10,057 bases of DNA from JBEAOO01 sp041164825 (GCA_041164825.1 JBEAOO010000365.1:1-10057); one strand, 5' to 3'; counted from the first letter of the stretch, positions 1 through 7,442 are shown. Program-made: numbers and translations. Notes: generated by a model from the sequence alone, not told the origin.

Positions 1-40
1 GCGGTGGCATGGCACGTGTTCGCATGCCACGTTGGTGGTG

Positions 41-145
41 GGGCGGTGATGGGCCGGGCCGATGTGCGGAGGTCAAGGGGGAATGGACCGACCGAAGGGA
101 GGGCCAGGAGGACACGGAGCACATCGGCCCGGCCCATCGCCGCCC
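41..145. repeat. Palindromic intergenic repeat element, copy 1 (27-bp arms)
   Basis: Positions 41-67 and 119-145 are inverted copies of each other over 27 bases. The only difference is T47 against G139, which is still a G-U wobble in RNA. The 51-base loop holds two blocks repeated exactly in copy 2 at the right end of the window: AGGTCAAGGGGGA (70-82) and GGAGGACACGGAGCA (107-121). Between them, 84-106 can form a weaker inner hairpin (TGGACC against GGGCCA, one mismatch). Similarity to copy 2 begins slightly earlier, near 21. There is no transposase, so it resembles a non-autonomous or REP/BIME-like element. It lies downstream of the leftward diguanylate cyclase gene. Nothing convincing is seen in the remaining 146-293 apart from a 7-bp inverted repeat (231-237/250-256) without a T-run. 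Confidence 0.8.
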
Positions 146-293
146 TCACGGGGAACGGGGAGCGCTCAGCAGCCTCAGGTCAAAGACGGCAACATGCCGA
201 AACCGGCTCTTGCCCGCCAGGCTGACGTTAGATGCGCTGGAACGCTCGGGCGCATCACCGCAGGCAAGGAGGCCAACGGCCGCAACTCAAAGC

Positions 294-1421
294 TCAAACG
301 ATCGGCAGCAGGGCCTCCAGCGCCGTGCGGTTGCGGCCCGCTGCCTTGGCGCGGTACATCGCCAGGTCGGCGCGTTCGATGGCCGGCAGCACATCGGCCT
401 CGCTCTCGCAGAGCGTCAGGCCGGCCGAAAAAGTGATGCGCAAATCGGCCGGCGCGCCCTCGATGGCGGCGCTGGCCAGCCGCGGGCGCAGGCGCTCCAG
501 GCACCGGGCGGCTTCGCTCAGCTCGGTGTCGGGCAGGGCCACCAAAAACTCCTCGCCCCCCCAGCGCGCCAGGGTGTCGGGGGCGCGCCATTCGGCCTGG
601 GCCAGTTGGGCAAACATCAGCAACACGCGGTCGCCCATGCCGTGGCCGAGGGTGTCGTTCACGCGTTTGAAGTGGTCGAGATCGATCAGGCCGATGGCCA
701 AGGGCCGGCCGGTGCGCTGGGCTTGCGAAGCGGCCTGCGCCAGCGCCTCCAGCATCGCGCGGCGGTTGAGCAAACCGGTGAGCACATCGCGCGTGGCCAG
801 CGCGCGCAGCCGCTCCAGGGCCTCGGCCAGCTCGTCACTCTGCCGCTGCAGCGTGCGGCGCAGTTGGCCCACGCGGTGGGCGATCACACCGGCGCCGCCC
901 ATCACTAGCACGGCCGACAAAAAGTGGATGGCTTCGACCCGCGGATCGTAGTGCCCCGGGTCGCTGAGCGCCTTCCACACGATCACGCTGCCCAACATGC
1001 CCAGGCCGGCCCAGGCCAGCAAGCGCGCCTGCCGGGCCGACAACACAAACGTGCCGTACATGAGGATCAGCATCATGATGTTGATGATGGCGCCACGCGC
1101 CGGCCCGGTGATGGCGTAGGACCAGCTCACGGCCACCATGGCAAACAGCATGCCGGGGATGCTCAGCGAGGGCTCCAGCCCCAGCTTCAGATTGAGCCCG
1201 CTGCGCACCACCACATAGAGCAGCAGCGCGCCGCTGAGGGTGAAGGCCGTGAGGCGCCAGGAGGCCGCGCCATCCACCAAGCCGAACATCACCTCCACAT
1301 GCTGCATCACGGCAAACGCGACGTAGACCCCGAGGGCCAGCAGCACCATGGCCGTGCGCGCGCGCTGCAGACCAGGCGGGCCCAACAGCAGCGACAACAG
1401 GGAAGACATCAAAGCACGCAT
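294..1421 (-). CDS. Membrane-bound diguanylate cyclase (six TM helices + GGDEF domain)
   Basis: A 375-residue inner-membrane enzyme predicted to condense two GTP into cyclic di-GMP. The N-terminal half has six hydrophobic stretches at about residues 24-46, 56-76, 88-104, 110-128, 133-151 and 165-183. A short charged helix, likely coiled coil (about 186-209), leads into a GGDEF domain (about 210-370). Visible motifs are LTGLLNRR (214-221), LIDLDHFKRVND (about 245-256), and the active-site loop as GGEEF (288-292), a catalytically competent variant. RAPD (279-282) sits exactly five residues before GGEEF, the spacing of the RxxD inhibitory site, so product feedback is expected. There is no EAL domain. 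I chose ATG at 1421; a TTG ten codons upstream (1451) and an ATG four codons downstream are alternatives, and none has a clear Shine-Dalgarno. It lies 49 bp behind the Lrp gene on the same strand and may be co-transcribed. The signal sensed by the membrane part is unknown. Confidence 0.93.
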   Translation of the reverse strand: MRALMSSLLSLLLGPPGLQRARTAMVLLALGVYVAFAVMQHVEVMFGLVDGAASWRLTAFTLSGALLLYVVVRSGLNLKLGLEPSLSIPGMLFAMVAVSWSYAITGPARGAIINIMMLILMYGTFVLSARQARLLAWAGLGMLGSVIVWKALSDPGHYDPRVEAIHFLSAVLVMGGAGVIAHRVGQLRRTLQRQSDELAEALERLRALATRDVLTGLLNRRAMLEALAQAASQAQRTGRPLAIGLIDLDHFKRVNDTLGHGMGDRVLLMFAQLAQAEWRAPDTLARWGGEEFLVALPDTELSEAARCLERLRPRLASAAIEGAPADLRITFSAGLTLCESEADVLPAIERADLAMYRAKAAGRNRTALEALLPIV

Positions 1422-1470
1422 CGTGACGGGGTATCGGCCGCTGGCGAGCAAACCTGAGTGCGGGCACGCC

Positions 1471-2040
1471 TCATCCGCGGGGGCGCAGGTGCCGCAGCGG
1501 CAGTGCCGCGCCGGCCTTCACCTCACCGAGCGAAAAGCTGGTGTGCAGGTCTTTCACATTGGGCAGCTTGAACAAGATGTCCATCGCCCAGCGCGAGTAG
1601 GCGTCGAGGTCGGTCAGCATCACTTGCAGCTCAAACGTGCCTGCGCCCGAGATGTAGTGGCAGGAGATGACTTCGGGCAAGGCGCGGATCGCGTCTTCCA
1701 GTGCGCGCGTGGCCTCGGTGTTGTTGCGCTCGGCGTCCACGCGCACAAAGGCCAGCACACCGAGGCCGATTTTGCGGCGGTCGATCTCGGCGCGGTAGCC
1801 GGTGATGTAGCCCTGCTGCTCCAGCCACTTCACCCGCCGCCACGTGGGCGCGGCCGACAGGCCGATGCGCTGGGCCAGCTCGGCGTTGCTCAGGCGCGCC
1901 TCGGTTTGCAGCGCGTCCAAGATGGCCACGTCGTAGGCGTCGAGGGCGTTGCCGTGGGCCGGTTCGGGCGCATCCGCAGCCGCCGGTTGAATCGATGGGG
2001 TTTTCCCTTGTTTTGTCATTTCGCGCATTCGGTTGCTCAT
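1471..2040 (-). CDS. Lrp/AsnC-family transcriptional regulator
   Basis: A 189-residue DNA-binding regulator. An N-terminal winged helix-turn-helix (about 35-84) contains the AsnC-type pattern LDALQTEARLSNAELAQRIG and WRRVKWLEQQGYITGY. It is followed by an alpha-beta ligand-binding/oligomerisation (RAM) domain (about 94-172), where SGAGTFELQVMLTDLDAY matches the usual core. Family members normally start only a few residues before the helix-turn-helix; here about 33 Ala/Pro-rich residues precede it. The ATG at 2040 was taken because it gives the longest ATG-started frame, but ATG codons 5 and 8 are possible and the RBS is weak. It is divergent from the indolepyruvate oxidoreductase gene. Lrp relatives commonly sense amino acids or their 2-oxo acids and control adjacent catabolic genes, so regulation of that enzyme is the likely role (inference). 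Confidence 0.92.
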   Translation of the reverse strand: MSNRMREMTKQGKTPSIQPAAADAPEPAHGNALDAYDVAILDALQTEARLSNAELAQRIGLSAAPTWRRVKWLEQQGYITGYRAEIDRRKIGLGVLAFVRVDAERNNTEATRALEDAIRALPEVISCHYISGAGTFELQVMLTDLDAYSRWAMDILFKLPNVKDLHTSFSLGEVKAGAALPLRHLRPRG

Positions 2041-2174
2041 CGGCCATCAGTTTAAGCAAGCTCCTTGCGCCAAGCCTTCTTTTGGAGGCAAAGAACGCAA
2101 AGACGTATCAGCACCAACTGCCTAAACTTTCTTCACCCGCCGGGCCCACCGGCGCAGCGCCGGAGAGACCTGCC
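2041..2174. promoter_or_regulatory. Divergent promoter region between lrp-type regulator and oxidoreductase
   Basis: This 134-bp gap must hold the control sites for both divergent genes. Visible elements are a 5-bp dyad GCAAG-CTC-CTTGC at 2056-2068, a phased A/T-rich stretch at 2078-2110, and a weak sigma70-like pair for the rightward gene (TTGGAG 2082-2087, TATCAG 2106-2111, spacer 18). A second possible -10, TAAACT, is at 2123-2128 but has no matching -35. Lrp-type proteins bind degenerate sites, so no operator can be assigned with certainty. Confidence 0.35.
2162..2167 (+). promoter_or_regulatory. Ribosome binding site deciding the oxidoreductase start
   Basis: GGAGAG lies 7 bases before the ATG at 2175. 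The open frame continues 60 codons further upstream into the divergent regulator gene, but that extension has no comparable site and unlikely residue composition. This Shine-Dalgarno therefore fixes the start at 2175. Confidence 0.75.
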
Positions 2175-5100
2175 ATGAACGCCCCTTTGCCCGACTCGCT
2201 GCGACAGCTCTCTGCCCTCGAACAGGCCACGCTCGACGACAAATACACGCTGCCGCGCGGCCGCGCCTTCATGAGCGGCGTGCACGCCTTGGTGCGCTTG
2301 CCCATGCTCCAACAGCAGCGCGACGCCGCCGCCGGGCTGCGCACCGCCGGCTTCATCAGCGGCTACCGCGGCAGCCCGCTGGGCACCTACGACCAGGCGC
2401 TGTGGCAAGCCAAGAAGCACCTGGCCGCGCAGCACATTGAGTTCCAACCCGGTGTGAACGAAGAGCTGGCCGCCACCGCCGTGTGGGGCACGCAGCAGCT
2501 CGACCTGTACCCGCAGAGCAAAAAGTACGACGGCGTGTTTGGCCTTTGGTACGGCAAGGGCCCGGGCGTGGACCGCTGCAGCGATGTGTTCAAACACGCC
2601 AACATGGCCGGCACCGCGCGCCACGGCGGCGTGCTGGCGATTGCCGGTGACGACCACATCGCCAAGAGCAGCACGGCAGCGCACCAGAGCGACCACATCT
2701 TCAAGGCCTGCGGGCTGCCGGTGTTCTTCCCCAGCGATGTGCAGGGCATCCTCGACATGGGCCTGCATGCGCTGGCGTTGAGCCGGTTTGCTGGGGTGTG
2801 GGCGGGCATGAAGACGATTCAGGAGATCGTGGAAAGCAGCGCCAGCGTGAGCGTGGACCCGGACCGGGTGAAGATCGTGCTGCCCGAGGATTTCCAGATG
2901 CCCGATGGCGGCCTGCACATCCGCTGGCCCGATGCGCCGCTGGCCCAGGAGTCGCGCCTGTTTGACCACAAGTGGTACGCGGCGCTGGCCTATGTGCGCG
3001 CCAACAAGTTGAACCACAACGTGATCGCCGGACCCAACGACCGCTTCGGTGTGATCGCCAGCGGCAAGGCCTGGAACGACACGCGCCAGGCCCTGGCCGA
3101 CCTGGGGCTGGACGATGCCGATTGCAGCCGGCTCGGCATCCGCCTGCACAAGGTGAACGTGGTGTGGCCGCTGGAGGCCACCATCACGCGCGACTTCGCG
3201 CAGGGGCTGCAGGAGATTTTGGTGGTGGAGGAAAAGCGCCAGGTCATCGAGTACCAGTTGAAGGAAGAGCTCTACAACTGGCGGCCCGATGTGCGGCCCA
3301 ACGTGCTGGGCAAGTTTGACGAGGCCGAGGGCGACCAGAGCGGCGGCGAGTGGTCGCAGCCCAACCCGGGCGGCAACTGGCTGCTGCGCGCGCAGGCCGA
3401 CCTGACGCCCGCGCTGATCGCCCGCGCGATTGCCAAGCGGCTGAAGAAGCTGGGGGTGGACGCTGACACCGCCGCGCGCATGGACGCCCGCATCGCCGTG
3501 ATCGACGCCAAGGAGCGCAGCCAGGCCGTGCTGACCGTGAACAGCGCCGAGCGCACACCCTGGTTTTGCAGCGGCTGCCCGCACAACACCAGCACCCGCG
3601 TGCCCGAGGGCTCACGCGCCGTGGCCGGCATCGGCTGCCACTACATGACGGTGTGGATGGACCGCAGCACCACCACCTTCAGCCAGATGGGTGGCGAGGG
3701 CGTGAGCTGGGTGGGCCAGGCGCCGTTTTGCACCGACACGCACATCTTCGCCAACCTCGGCGACGGCACCTACTTCCACTCCGGCCTGCTGGCGGTGCGG
3801 CAAAGCATCGCCGCCAAGGTGAACATCACCTACAAAATTCTCTACAACGACGCCGTGGCCATGACCGGCGGCCAGCCGGTGGACGGCACGCTCAAGGTGC
3901 CCGAGATGACGCGCGAGCTCGATGCCGAGGGCGCCAAACAAATCGTCATCGTCACCGACGATGTGGCCAAGTACGCCGACGTGCGCGGCCGACTGGCTCA
4001 AGGGGTGAGCCTGCGCCACCGCGACGAGCTGGACGCCGTGCAGCGCGAGCTGCGCGAGGTGGCGGGCTGCACCATCCTGATCTACGACCAGACCTGCGCC
4101 ACCGAGAAGCGCCGCCGCCGCAAGCGCGGCACGCTGGTGGAGCCCAACCGCCGCGTGGTGATCAACGAACTGGTGTGCGAGGGCTGTGGCGATTGTTCAA
4201 CGCAGAGCAGCTGCCTGTCGGTGGAGCCCATCGACACCGAGTTTGGCCGCAAGCGCCGCATCAACCAAAACAGCTGCAACAAAGACGAGTCGTGCGTGAA
4301 GGGCTTCTGCCCGAGCTTTGTGACGGTTGAAGGCGGGCAATTGAAAAAGCCAAAGAAGGACGCGGCGCGCGACCCCGCCACCCTGCCCCCGCTGCCCGAG
4401 CCCACGTTGCCGCAGGCCGAACGCGCCTGGGGCATCGTCGTGGCCGGCGTGGGCGGCACGGGCGTGATCACCATCGGCCAGGTGCTGGGCATGGCAGCGC
4501 ACTTGGACGGCTTGGCGGTGGTGACGCAAGACGCGGCCGGGCTGGCGCAAAAAGGCGGCAGCACCTGGAGCCACATCCAGATCGCGCGCACGCCGCAGGC
4601 CATTCGCACCACCAAGGTGGGCACGGCCGAGGCCGACCTGCTGATCGGCTGCGACCCCATCGTCGCGGCCCAGCCCGCCACGCTGGCCGTGCTGCGCGAG
4701 GGCCGCAGCCGCGTGGCGCTCAACACCCACGGCGCGCCCACCTCGGCCATCATCGCCAACCCGAATTGGCAGTTTCCGGGTGCGGCGTGTGATGCGGCGC
4801 TGGTGGGCGCGGTGGGCGCGGAGGCGATCAAGCGCGTGGACGCCGACGCGCTGGCCACCGCCTTGTTGGGTGACGCGATTTACGCCAACCCGCTGATGCT
4901 CGGCCTGGCCTGGCAGCTGGGCGCGGTGCCGCTGAGTCGCGCCGCCATCCACCGCGCGATGGCGCTCAACGGCGTGCAGGTGGCTGCCAACCAGCAGGCG
5001 TTTGAGTGGGGCCGGCATGCGGCGCACGACCTGGATGCGTTGCTGGCCTTGACGGGCGTCGCAGCCCAGGGCGGCGCGCAGGTGATTCAGTGGGTGAAGA

Positions 5101-5759
5101 AGCCCTCGCTCAGCATCGACGAGCTGGTGCAGCGACGCGTCGACTTCTTGACCGGCTACCAGAACGCAGCCTATGCCGAACGCTACCGCCGCGAGGTGCA
5201 GGCCGTGCGCGATGCCGAGGCGCCGCTGGGCAGCACGCGGTTGAGCGAGGCGGTGGCGCGAGGCCTGTTCAAGCTGATGGCCTACAAAGACGAGTACGAG
5301 GTGGCGCGCCTGCACAGCGACCCGGCCTTCACGGCCCAAGTGGCCGCGCAGTTTGAAGGCAGCTACACGCTGCACCATCACCTGGCCCCGCCGCTGCTGG
5401 GCCAAACGAATGCGCAAGGCCAGCCCGTCAAGACCGCGTTCGGCCCGTGGATGCACCGCTTTTTGCCGCTGCTGGCCCGGCTCAAAGGCCTGCGCGGCAC
5501 CTCGCTCGACCCGTTTGGTCGCAGCGAAGAGCGACAAACCGAGCGCGCGCTGATCGGGGAATACAGCCGCTGTGTGGATGAGCTGCGCGCGCGCTTGAAC
5601 GCCAGCAACTTGGCCCTGGCCGTGGAGATCGCCCGCATCCCCGACGACATCCGCGGCTACGGCCACGTGAAGGTGCGTCACTTGGCTGCTGCGCGCATGA
5701 AGTGGGACGAGTTGATGGCACGCTGGCGGAACCCGGAGGCAACGCGCCGGGCCGCCTGA
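2175..5759 (+). CDS. Fused indolepyruvate:ferredoxin oxidoreductase family protein
   Basis: A 1194-residue cytoplasmic enzyme of the 2-oxoacid:ferredoxin oxidoreductase superfamily. It oxidatively decarboxylates indolepyruvate or related arylpyruvates (possibly branched 2-oxo acids) with CoA, giving the acyl-CoA and reduced ferredoxin. The first ~430 residues form the alpha-type part, with VNEE at 94-97. A thiamine-diphosphate part follows, with CSGCPHN from C465, GDG at 529-531 and NDAVAMTGGQP from N558. A ferredoxin-like segment has cysteines 668, 671, 674, 680, 701, 707 and 712, enough for Fe-S clusters. The gamma-type domain (about 745-940) begins with GIVVAGVGGTGV at 753-764. The last ~230 residues match the region found at the end of fused family members (DUF6537 in Pfam, from memory). 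This one-chain architecture of roughly 1150-1200 residues is usual in proteobacteria, whereas archaea use separate iorA and iorB. No frameshift is seen. It is divergent from an Lrp regulator and convergent with tetR across 15 bp. The exact substrate cannot be read from sequence. Confidence 0.95.
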   Translation: MNAPLPDSLRQLSALEQATLDDKYTLPRGRAFMSGVHALVRLPMLQQQRDAAAGLRTAGFISGYRGSPLGTYDQALWQAKKHLAAQHIEFQPGVNEELAATAVWGTQQLDLYPQSKKYDGVFGLWYGKGPGVDRCSDVFKHANMAGTARHGGVLAIAGDDHIAKSSTAAHQSDHIFKACGLPVFFPSDVQGILDMGLHALALSRFAGVWAGMKTIQEIVESSASVSVDPDRVKIVLPEDFQMPDGGLHIRWPDAPLAQESRLFDHKWYAALAYVRANKLNHNVIAGPNDRFGVIASGKAWNDTRQALADLGLDDADCSRLGIRLHKVNVVWPLEATITRDFAQGLQEILVVEEKRQVIEYQLKEELYNWRPDVRPNVLGKFDEAEGDQSGGEWSQPNPGGNWLLRAQADLTPALIARAIAKRLKKLGVDADTAARMDARIAVIDAKERSQAVLTVNSAERTPWFCSGCPHNTSTRVPEGSRAVAGIGCHYMTVWMDRSTTTFSQMGGEGVSWVGQAPFCTDTHIFANLGDGTYFHSGLLAVRQSIAAKVNITYKILYNDAVAMTGGQPVDGTLKVPEMTRELDAEGAKQIVIVTDDVAKYADVRGRLAQGVSLRHRDELDAVQRELREVAGCTILIYDQTCATEKRRRRKRGTLVEPNRRVVINELVCEGCGDCSTQSSCLSVEPIDTEFGRKRRINQNSCNKDESCVKGFCPSFVTVEGGQLKKPKKDAARDPATLPPLPEPTLPQAERAWGIVVAGVGGTGVITIGQVLGMAAHLDGLAVVTQDAAGLAQKGGSTWSHIQIARTPQAIRTTKVGTAEADLLIGCDPIVAAQPATLAVLREGRSRVALNTHGAPTSAIIANPNWQFPGAACDAALVGAVGAEAIKRVDADALATALLGDAIYANPLMLGLAWQLGAVPLSRAAIHRAMALNGVQVAANQQAFEWGRHAAHDLDALLALTGVAAQGGAQVIQWVKKPSLSIDELVQRRVDFLTGYQNAAYAERYRREVQAVRDAEAPLGSTRLSEAVARGLFKLMAYKDEYEVARLHSDPAFTAQVAAQFEGSYTLHHHLAPPLLGQTNAQGQPVKTAFGPWMHRFLPLLARLKGLRGTSLDPFGRSEERQTERALIGEYSRCVDELRARLNASNLALAVEIARIPDDIRGYGHVKVRHLAAARMKWDELMARWRNPEATRRAA

Positions 5760-5774
5760 GCGAATGGCCCCGCG

Positions 5775-6377
5775 CTACCTCGCCCTGCGTGCGAGGGAGA
5801 CCGTCTTCGTCAGCAAGGCTGCTTGCACCATGCGGCAGGCCGCGGCAAATGCGCCTGCGGCCGGATCGGCCTTGGCCAGCAGCATGGCGCCGTGAAACGC
5901 CATCAACGTGCTCGGCGCCAGCTCAGCGGCCGCAGTTTCCGGCATGCCCAGACCAATGTAGGCCGCATGAATGGCCGTGCGCCACGCCTGCATCGCGCCG
6001 CGCAAACGCTGTTGCAGGTCGAGGCTTTCGACTTCAGCGCTGAACATTGCAGCGGCAATGGGGCAGCCGCCAGATTGCGTGGCTGGATCAATCCAAGTGC
6101 CTCCCGCGGCAAACAAGCCTTCCACAAATTCAGCCGGCGTGCCCGCTGACGCGGCCGTTCGCTCGATGAGTCGGCGGCCGGTGTAAGAAGCCAACTCAAT
6201 GGCCTCGGCCAGCAACTGATCTCGACCGCCAGGAAAGTAGTGATAGACCGATCCGCGGGGGGCTTGGGCAGCACGGGCGACCTCCACCATGTTGAGGCCA
6301 GCCATGCCCCGCTGAGGCAGCCAGCGCGCAGCGGTGATCACCATGCGATCGCGCGCTAAGGATGGGTCGAGTTTCAT
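5775..6377 (-). CDS. TetR/AcrR-family transcriptional regulator (LmrA/YxaF-like)
   Basis: A 200-residue one-component repressor. The N-terminal helix-turn-helix spans about residues 10-55, with a recognition helix RGSVYHYFPG (41-50) typical of the family. The C-terminal ligand-binding domain contains GGCPIAAAMFSAEV (103-116), a pattern I associate with the LmrA/YxaF-like C-terminal subgroup. The start ATG at 6377 has only a weak upstream GAG. The stop lies 15 bp from the stop of the convergent oxidoreductase gene. The gene is divergent from the patatin-like lipase across 66 bp that contain a tandem dyad-like repeat, the usual arrangement for a TetR protein that represses itself and its neighbour. 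The ligand is unknown; a fatty acid or other hydrophobic compound would fit a lipase neighbour, but that is inference. Confidence 0.93.
   Translation of the reverse strand: MKLDPSLARDRMVITAARWLPQRGMAGLNMVEVARAAQAPRGSVYHYFPGGRDQLLAEAIELASYTGRRLIERTAASAGTPAEFVEGLFAAGGTWIDPATQSGGCPIAAAMFSAEVESLDLQQRLRGAMQAWRTAIHAAYIGLGMPETAAAELAPSTLMAFHGAMLLAKADPAAGAFAAACRMVQAALLTKTVSLARRAR
5778..5796. terminator. Weak hairpin at convergent gene ends
   Basis: CCTCGC (5778-5783) and GCGAGG (5791-5796) form a perfect 6-bp stem with a 7-base loop. It sits inside the last codons of the tetR gene and just past the stop of the oxidoreductase gene. There is no T-run on either strand, so it is at best a weak bidirectional terminator and may be chance in GC-rich DNA. 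Confidence 0.25.
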
Positions 6378-6390
6378 GGCTGGTCTCGAT

Positions 6391-6424
6391 TTATGCAGAT
6401 GTGTATATTATGCTGATCTGTATA
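6391..6424. promoter_or_regulatory. Tandem 17-bp operator for the TetR regulator, overlapping divergent promoters
   Basis: Two contiguous direct copies of a 17-base unit, TTATGCWGATSTGTATA, occupy 6391-6407 and 6408-6424 with only two differences. Each unit is itself close to a 16-bp palindrome (ideal TATRCAGATCTGYATA). Each copy breaks the dyad at one base in one arm: copy 1 in the right arm, copy 2 in the left. A larger inverted repeat, 6389-6400 against 6416-6427 (11 of 12 matching), spans the pair. The repeats lie 13 bp from the tetR start and 19 bp from the lipase start, so bound repressor would cover both promoters. AT-rich -10-like words (TATATT 6404-6409, TATAAA 6421-6426) fall inside the repeats. 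Good -35 partners are not obvious. Confidence 0.65.
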
Positions 6425-6443
6425 AATTGGAATCTAGACTCTC

Positions 6444-7340
6444 ATGAGCATCAGCGCTGCGTCCATCACCCCATTGTCCCTGCGTCTCGCTGAGTTGGAT
6501 CGGTTCCACACCCTCGTGTTCGCCGGCGGCGGCAACCGCTGCATGTGGCAGGCAGGCGTCGTGACTTGGCTGCGCCAACAGGGCTTTCAGTGGCCTCGGA
6601 ATCTCGTTGGGACGAGCGCAGGTGCTGGGGTTGCGGCCGCGCTCTTGGCGCAGCGTGCGGAGCACGCTTTTGATGTCTGTAAACAACTGTATGCCGGCAA
6701 CGCCCACCTCGTGAATCGCGATGCGCTAAAACGATTGCGGTTGCGCTTTGGCCATGAGCACATCTTCCCGGCCTGGATCGCTGCCTATGTGAACGCCGAC
6801 ACATTCGATGCACTGCGCACCTGCGGCACCCGACTTCGGGTAGCGATCACCCATCCATCGCGCTGGCTGGGGGTGCACGGCTCGGTGGTGGCGGCGACGC
6901 TGGCCTACATGGTGGACAAGCATTTGGCGCACAGCATTCATCCGCGCTTGCCGACATGGCTGGGGCTGAAGCAAGGCTTCTTCGATCTGCAGGACTGCAG
7001 CAACGTGGAGGAGGCTCAGCGCCTGCTCTATGTTGCAGGTTCAGCCGCGCCATTCATGCCTTTGAAGCAGTGGCGCGGCGCCGTGGCCCTTGACGGCGGG
7101 TACATCGACAACGCGCCCATCCCACCGCAAGGCCAAGCAGAGCGGGAGAGCACACTCGTGCTGCTCACACGACATTACCCGGGACTGCCCAGCGCGTTTC
7201 AATGGCGTGATCGCAGCTATTGGCAGCCCAGCAAACCAGTCCCGGTGTCCACGTTTGACTGCACCGCCAAAACCAACATTGACGCCGCCTGGACGTTGGG
7301 GGAGATCGATGCCAGGGGCATGTTCAGCGCCACAAGCTAA
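6444..7340 (+). CDS. Patatin-like phospholipase family protein
   Basis: A 298-residue predicted lipid acyl hydrolase with a Ser-Asp dyad. The hallmarks appear in order: the glycine-rich oxyanion segment VFAGGGNRCMWQAGV (25-39), the nucleophile elbow GTSAG (56-60, Ser58), and the DGG motif in LDGGYIDNAPI (216-226, Asp217). No signal peptide or transmembrane helix is evident, so a cytoplasmic or membrane-peripheral location is likely. Substrate class (phospholipid, acyl-CoA or other ester) cannot be told from the sequence. The ATG at 6444 is preceded only by a poor GGAA-type site. The gene is divergent from a TetR regulator and probably under its control. Codon use looks somewhat less GC3-biased than in the neighbouring oxidoreductase and dctA genes, which hints at a separate origin for the tetR-lipase pair. 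Confidence 0.92.
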   Translation: MSISAASITPLSLRLAELDRFHTLVFAGGGNRCMWQAGVVTWLRQQGFQWPRNLVGTSAGAGVAAALLAQRAEHAFDVCKQLYAGNAHLVNRDALKRLRLRFGHEHIFPAWIAAYVNADTFDALRTCGTRLRVAITHPSRWLGVHGSVVAATLAYMVDKHLAHSIHPRLPTWLGLKQGFFDLQDCSNVEEAQRLLYVAGSAAPFMPLKQWRGAVALDGGYIDNAPIPPQGQAERESTLVLLTRHYPGLPSAFQWRDRSYWQPSKPVPVSTFDCTAKTNIDAAWTLGEIDARGMFSATS

Positions 7341-7427
7341 TGCCGAGCCGGGTGGCCTGACTGGCTGAGCGCTCGTCGACATACGCAGTTCCCCGCGTGA
7401 CCCGCTAAGTAAAGGCCACACGCTCGG

Positions 7428-7442
7428 TGGGACCTTCGCTGC
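7428..7442 (+). promoter_or_regulatory. Possible sigma54 (-24/-12) promoter of dctA
   Basis: TGGGAC at 7428-7433 and TGC at 7440-7442 give the obligatory GG (7429-7430) and GC (7441-7442) separated by exactly 10 bases. Against the consensus TGGCAC-N5-TTGC, the outer bases differ at several positions. dctA genes in many proteobacteria are sigma54-dependent through DctB/DctD, which supports the reading. No DctD-type upstream site was recognised in 7341-7427. Transcription would begin near 7454. Confidence 0.35.

Noticed and set aside
4..30. Short inverted repeat GTGGCATG (4-11) and CATGCCAC (23-30)
   Set aside because: Only 8 bp at the window edge; possibly the border of the repeat element, but without upstream sequence it cannot be judged.
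9..908. Long rightward open frame over the left repeat and the cyclase gene
   Set aside because: It is the antisense shadow of the GGDEF gene plus the intergenic repeat; no domain, Gln/Arg/Ala-rich composition, non-ATG start.
1422..1451. TTG start ten codons upstream for the diguanylate cyclase
   Set aside because: No Shine-Dalgarno and a rarer start codon; ATG at 1421 gives a normal N-terminus. It is not fully excluded.
1995..2174. 60-codon N-terminal extension of the oxidoreductase
   Set aside because: It overlaps the divergent regulator's start and has no RBS; GGAGAG before the ATG at 2175 and the family's usual start support the shorter form.
4197..5681. 494-residue leftward open frame inside the oxidoreductase gene
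   Set aside because: Antisense shadow in GC-rich coding DNA; low-complexity His/Arg/Gln/Ala sequence with no recognisable fold, opposite to a clear gene.
7367..7374. Palindrome GAGCGCTC between the lipase and dctA
   Set aside because: An 8-bp palindrome is expected by chance in GC-rich DNA and has no partner or T-run.
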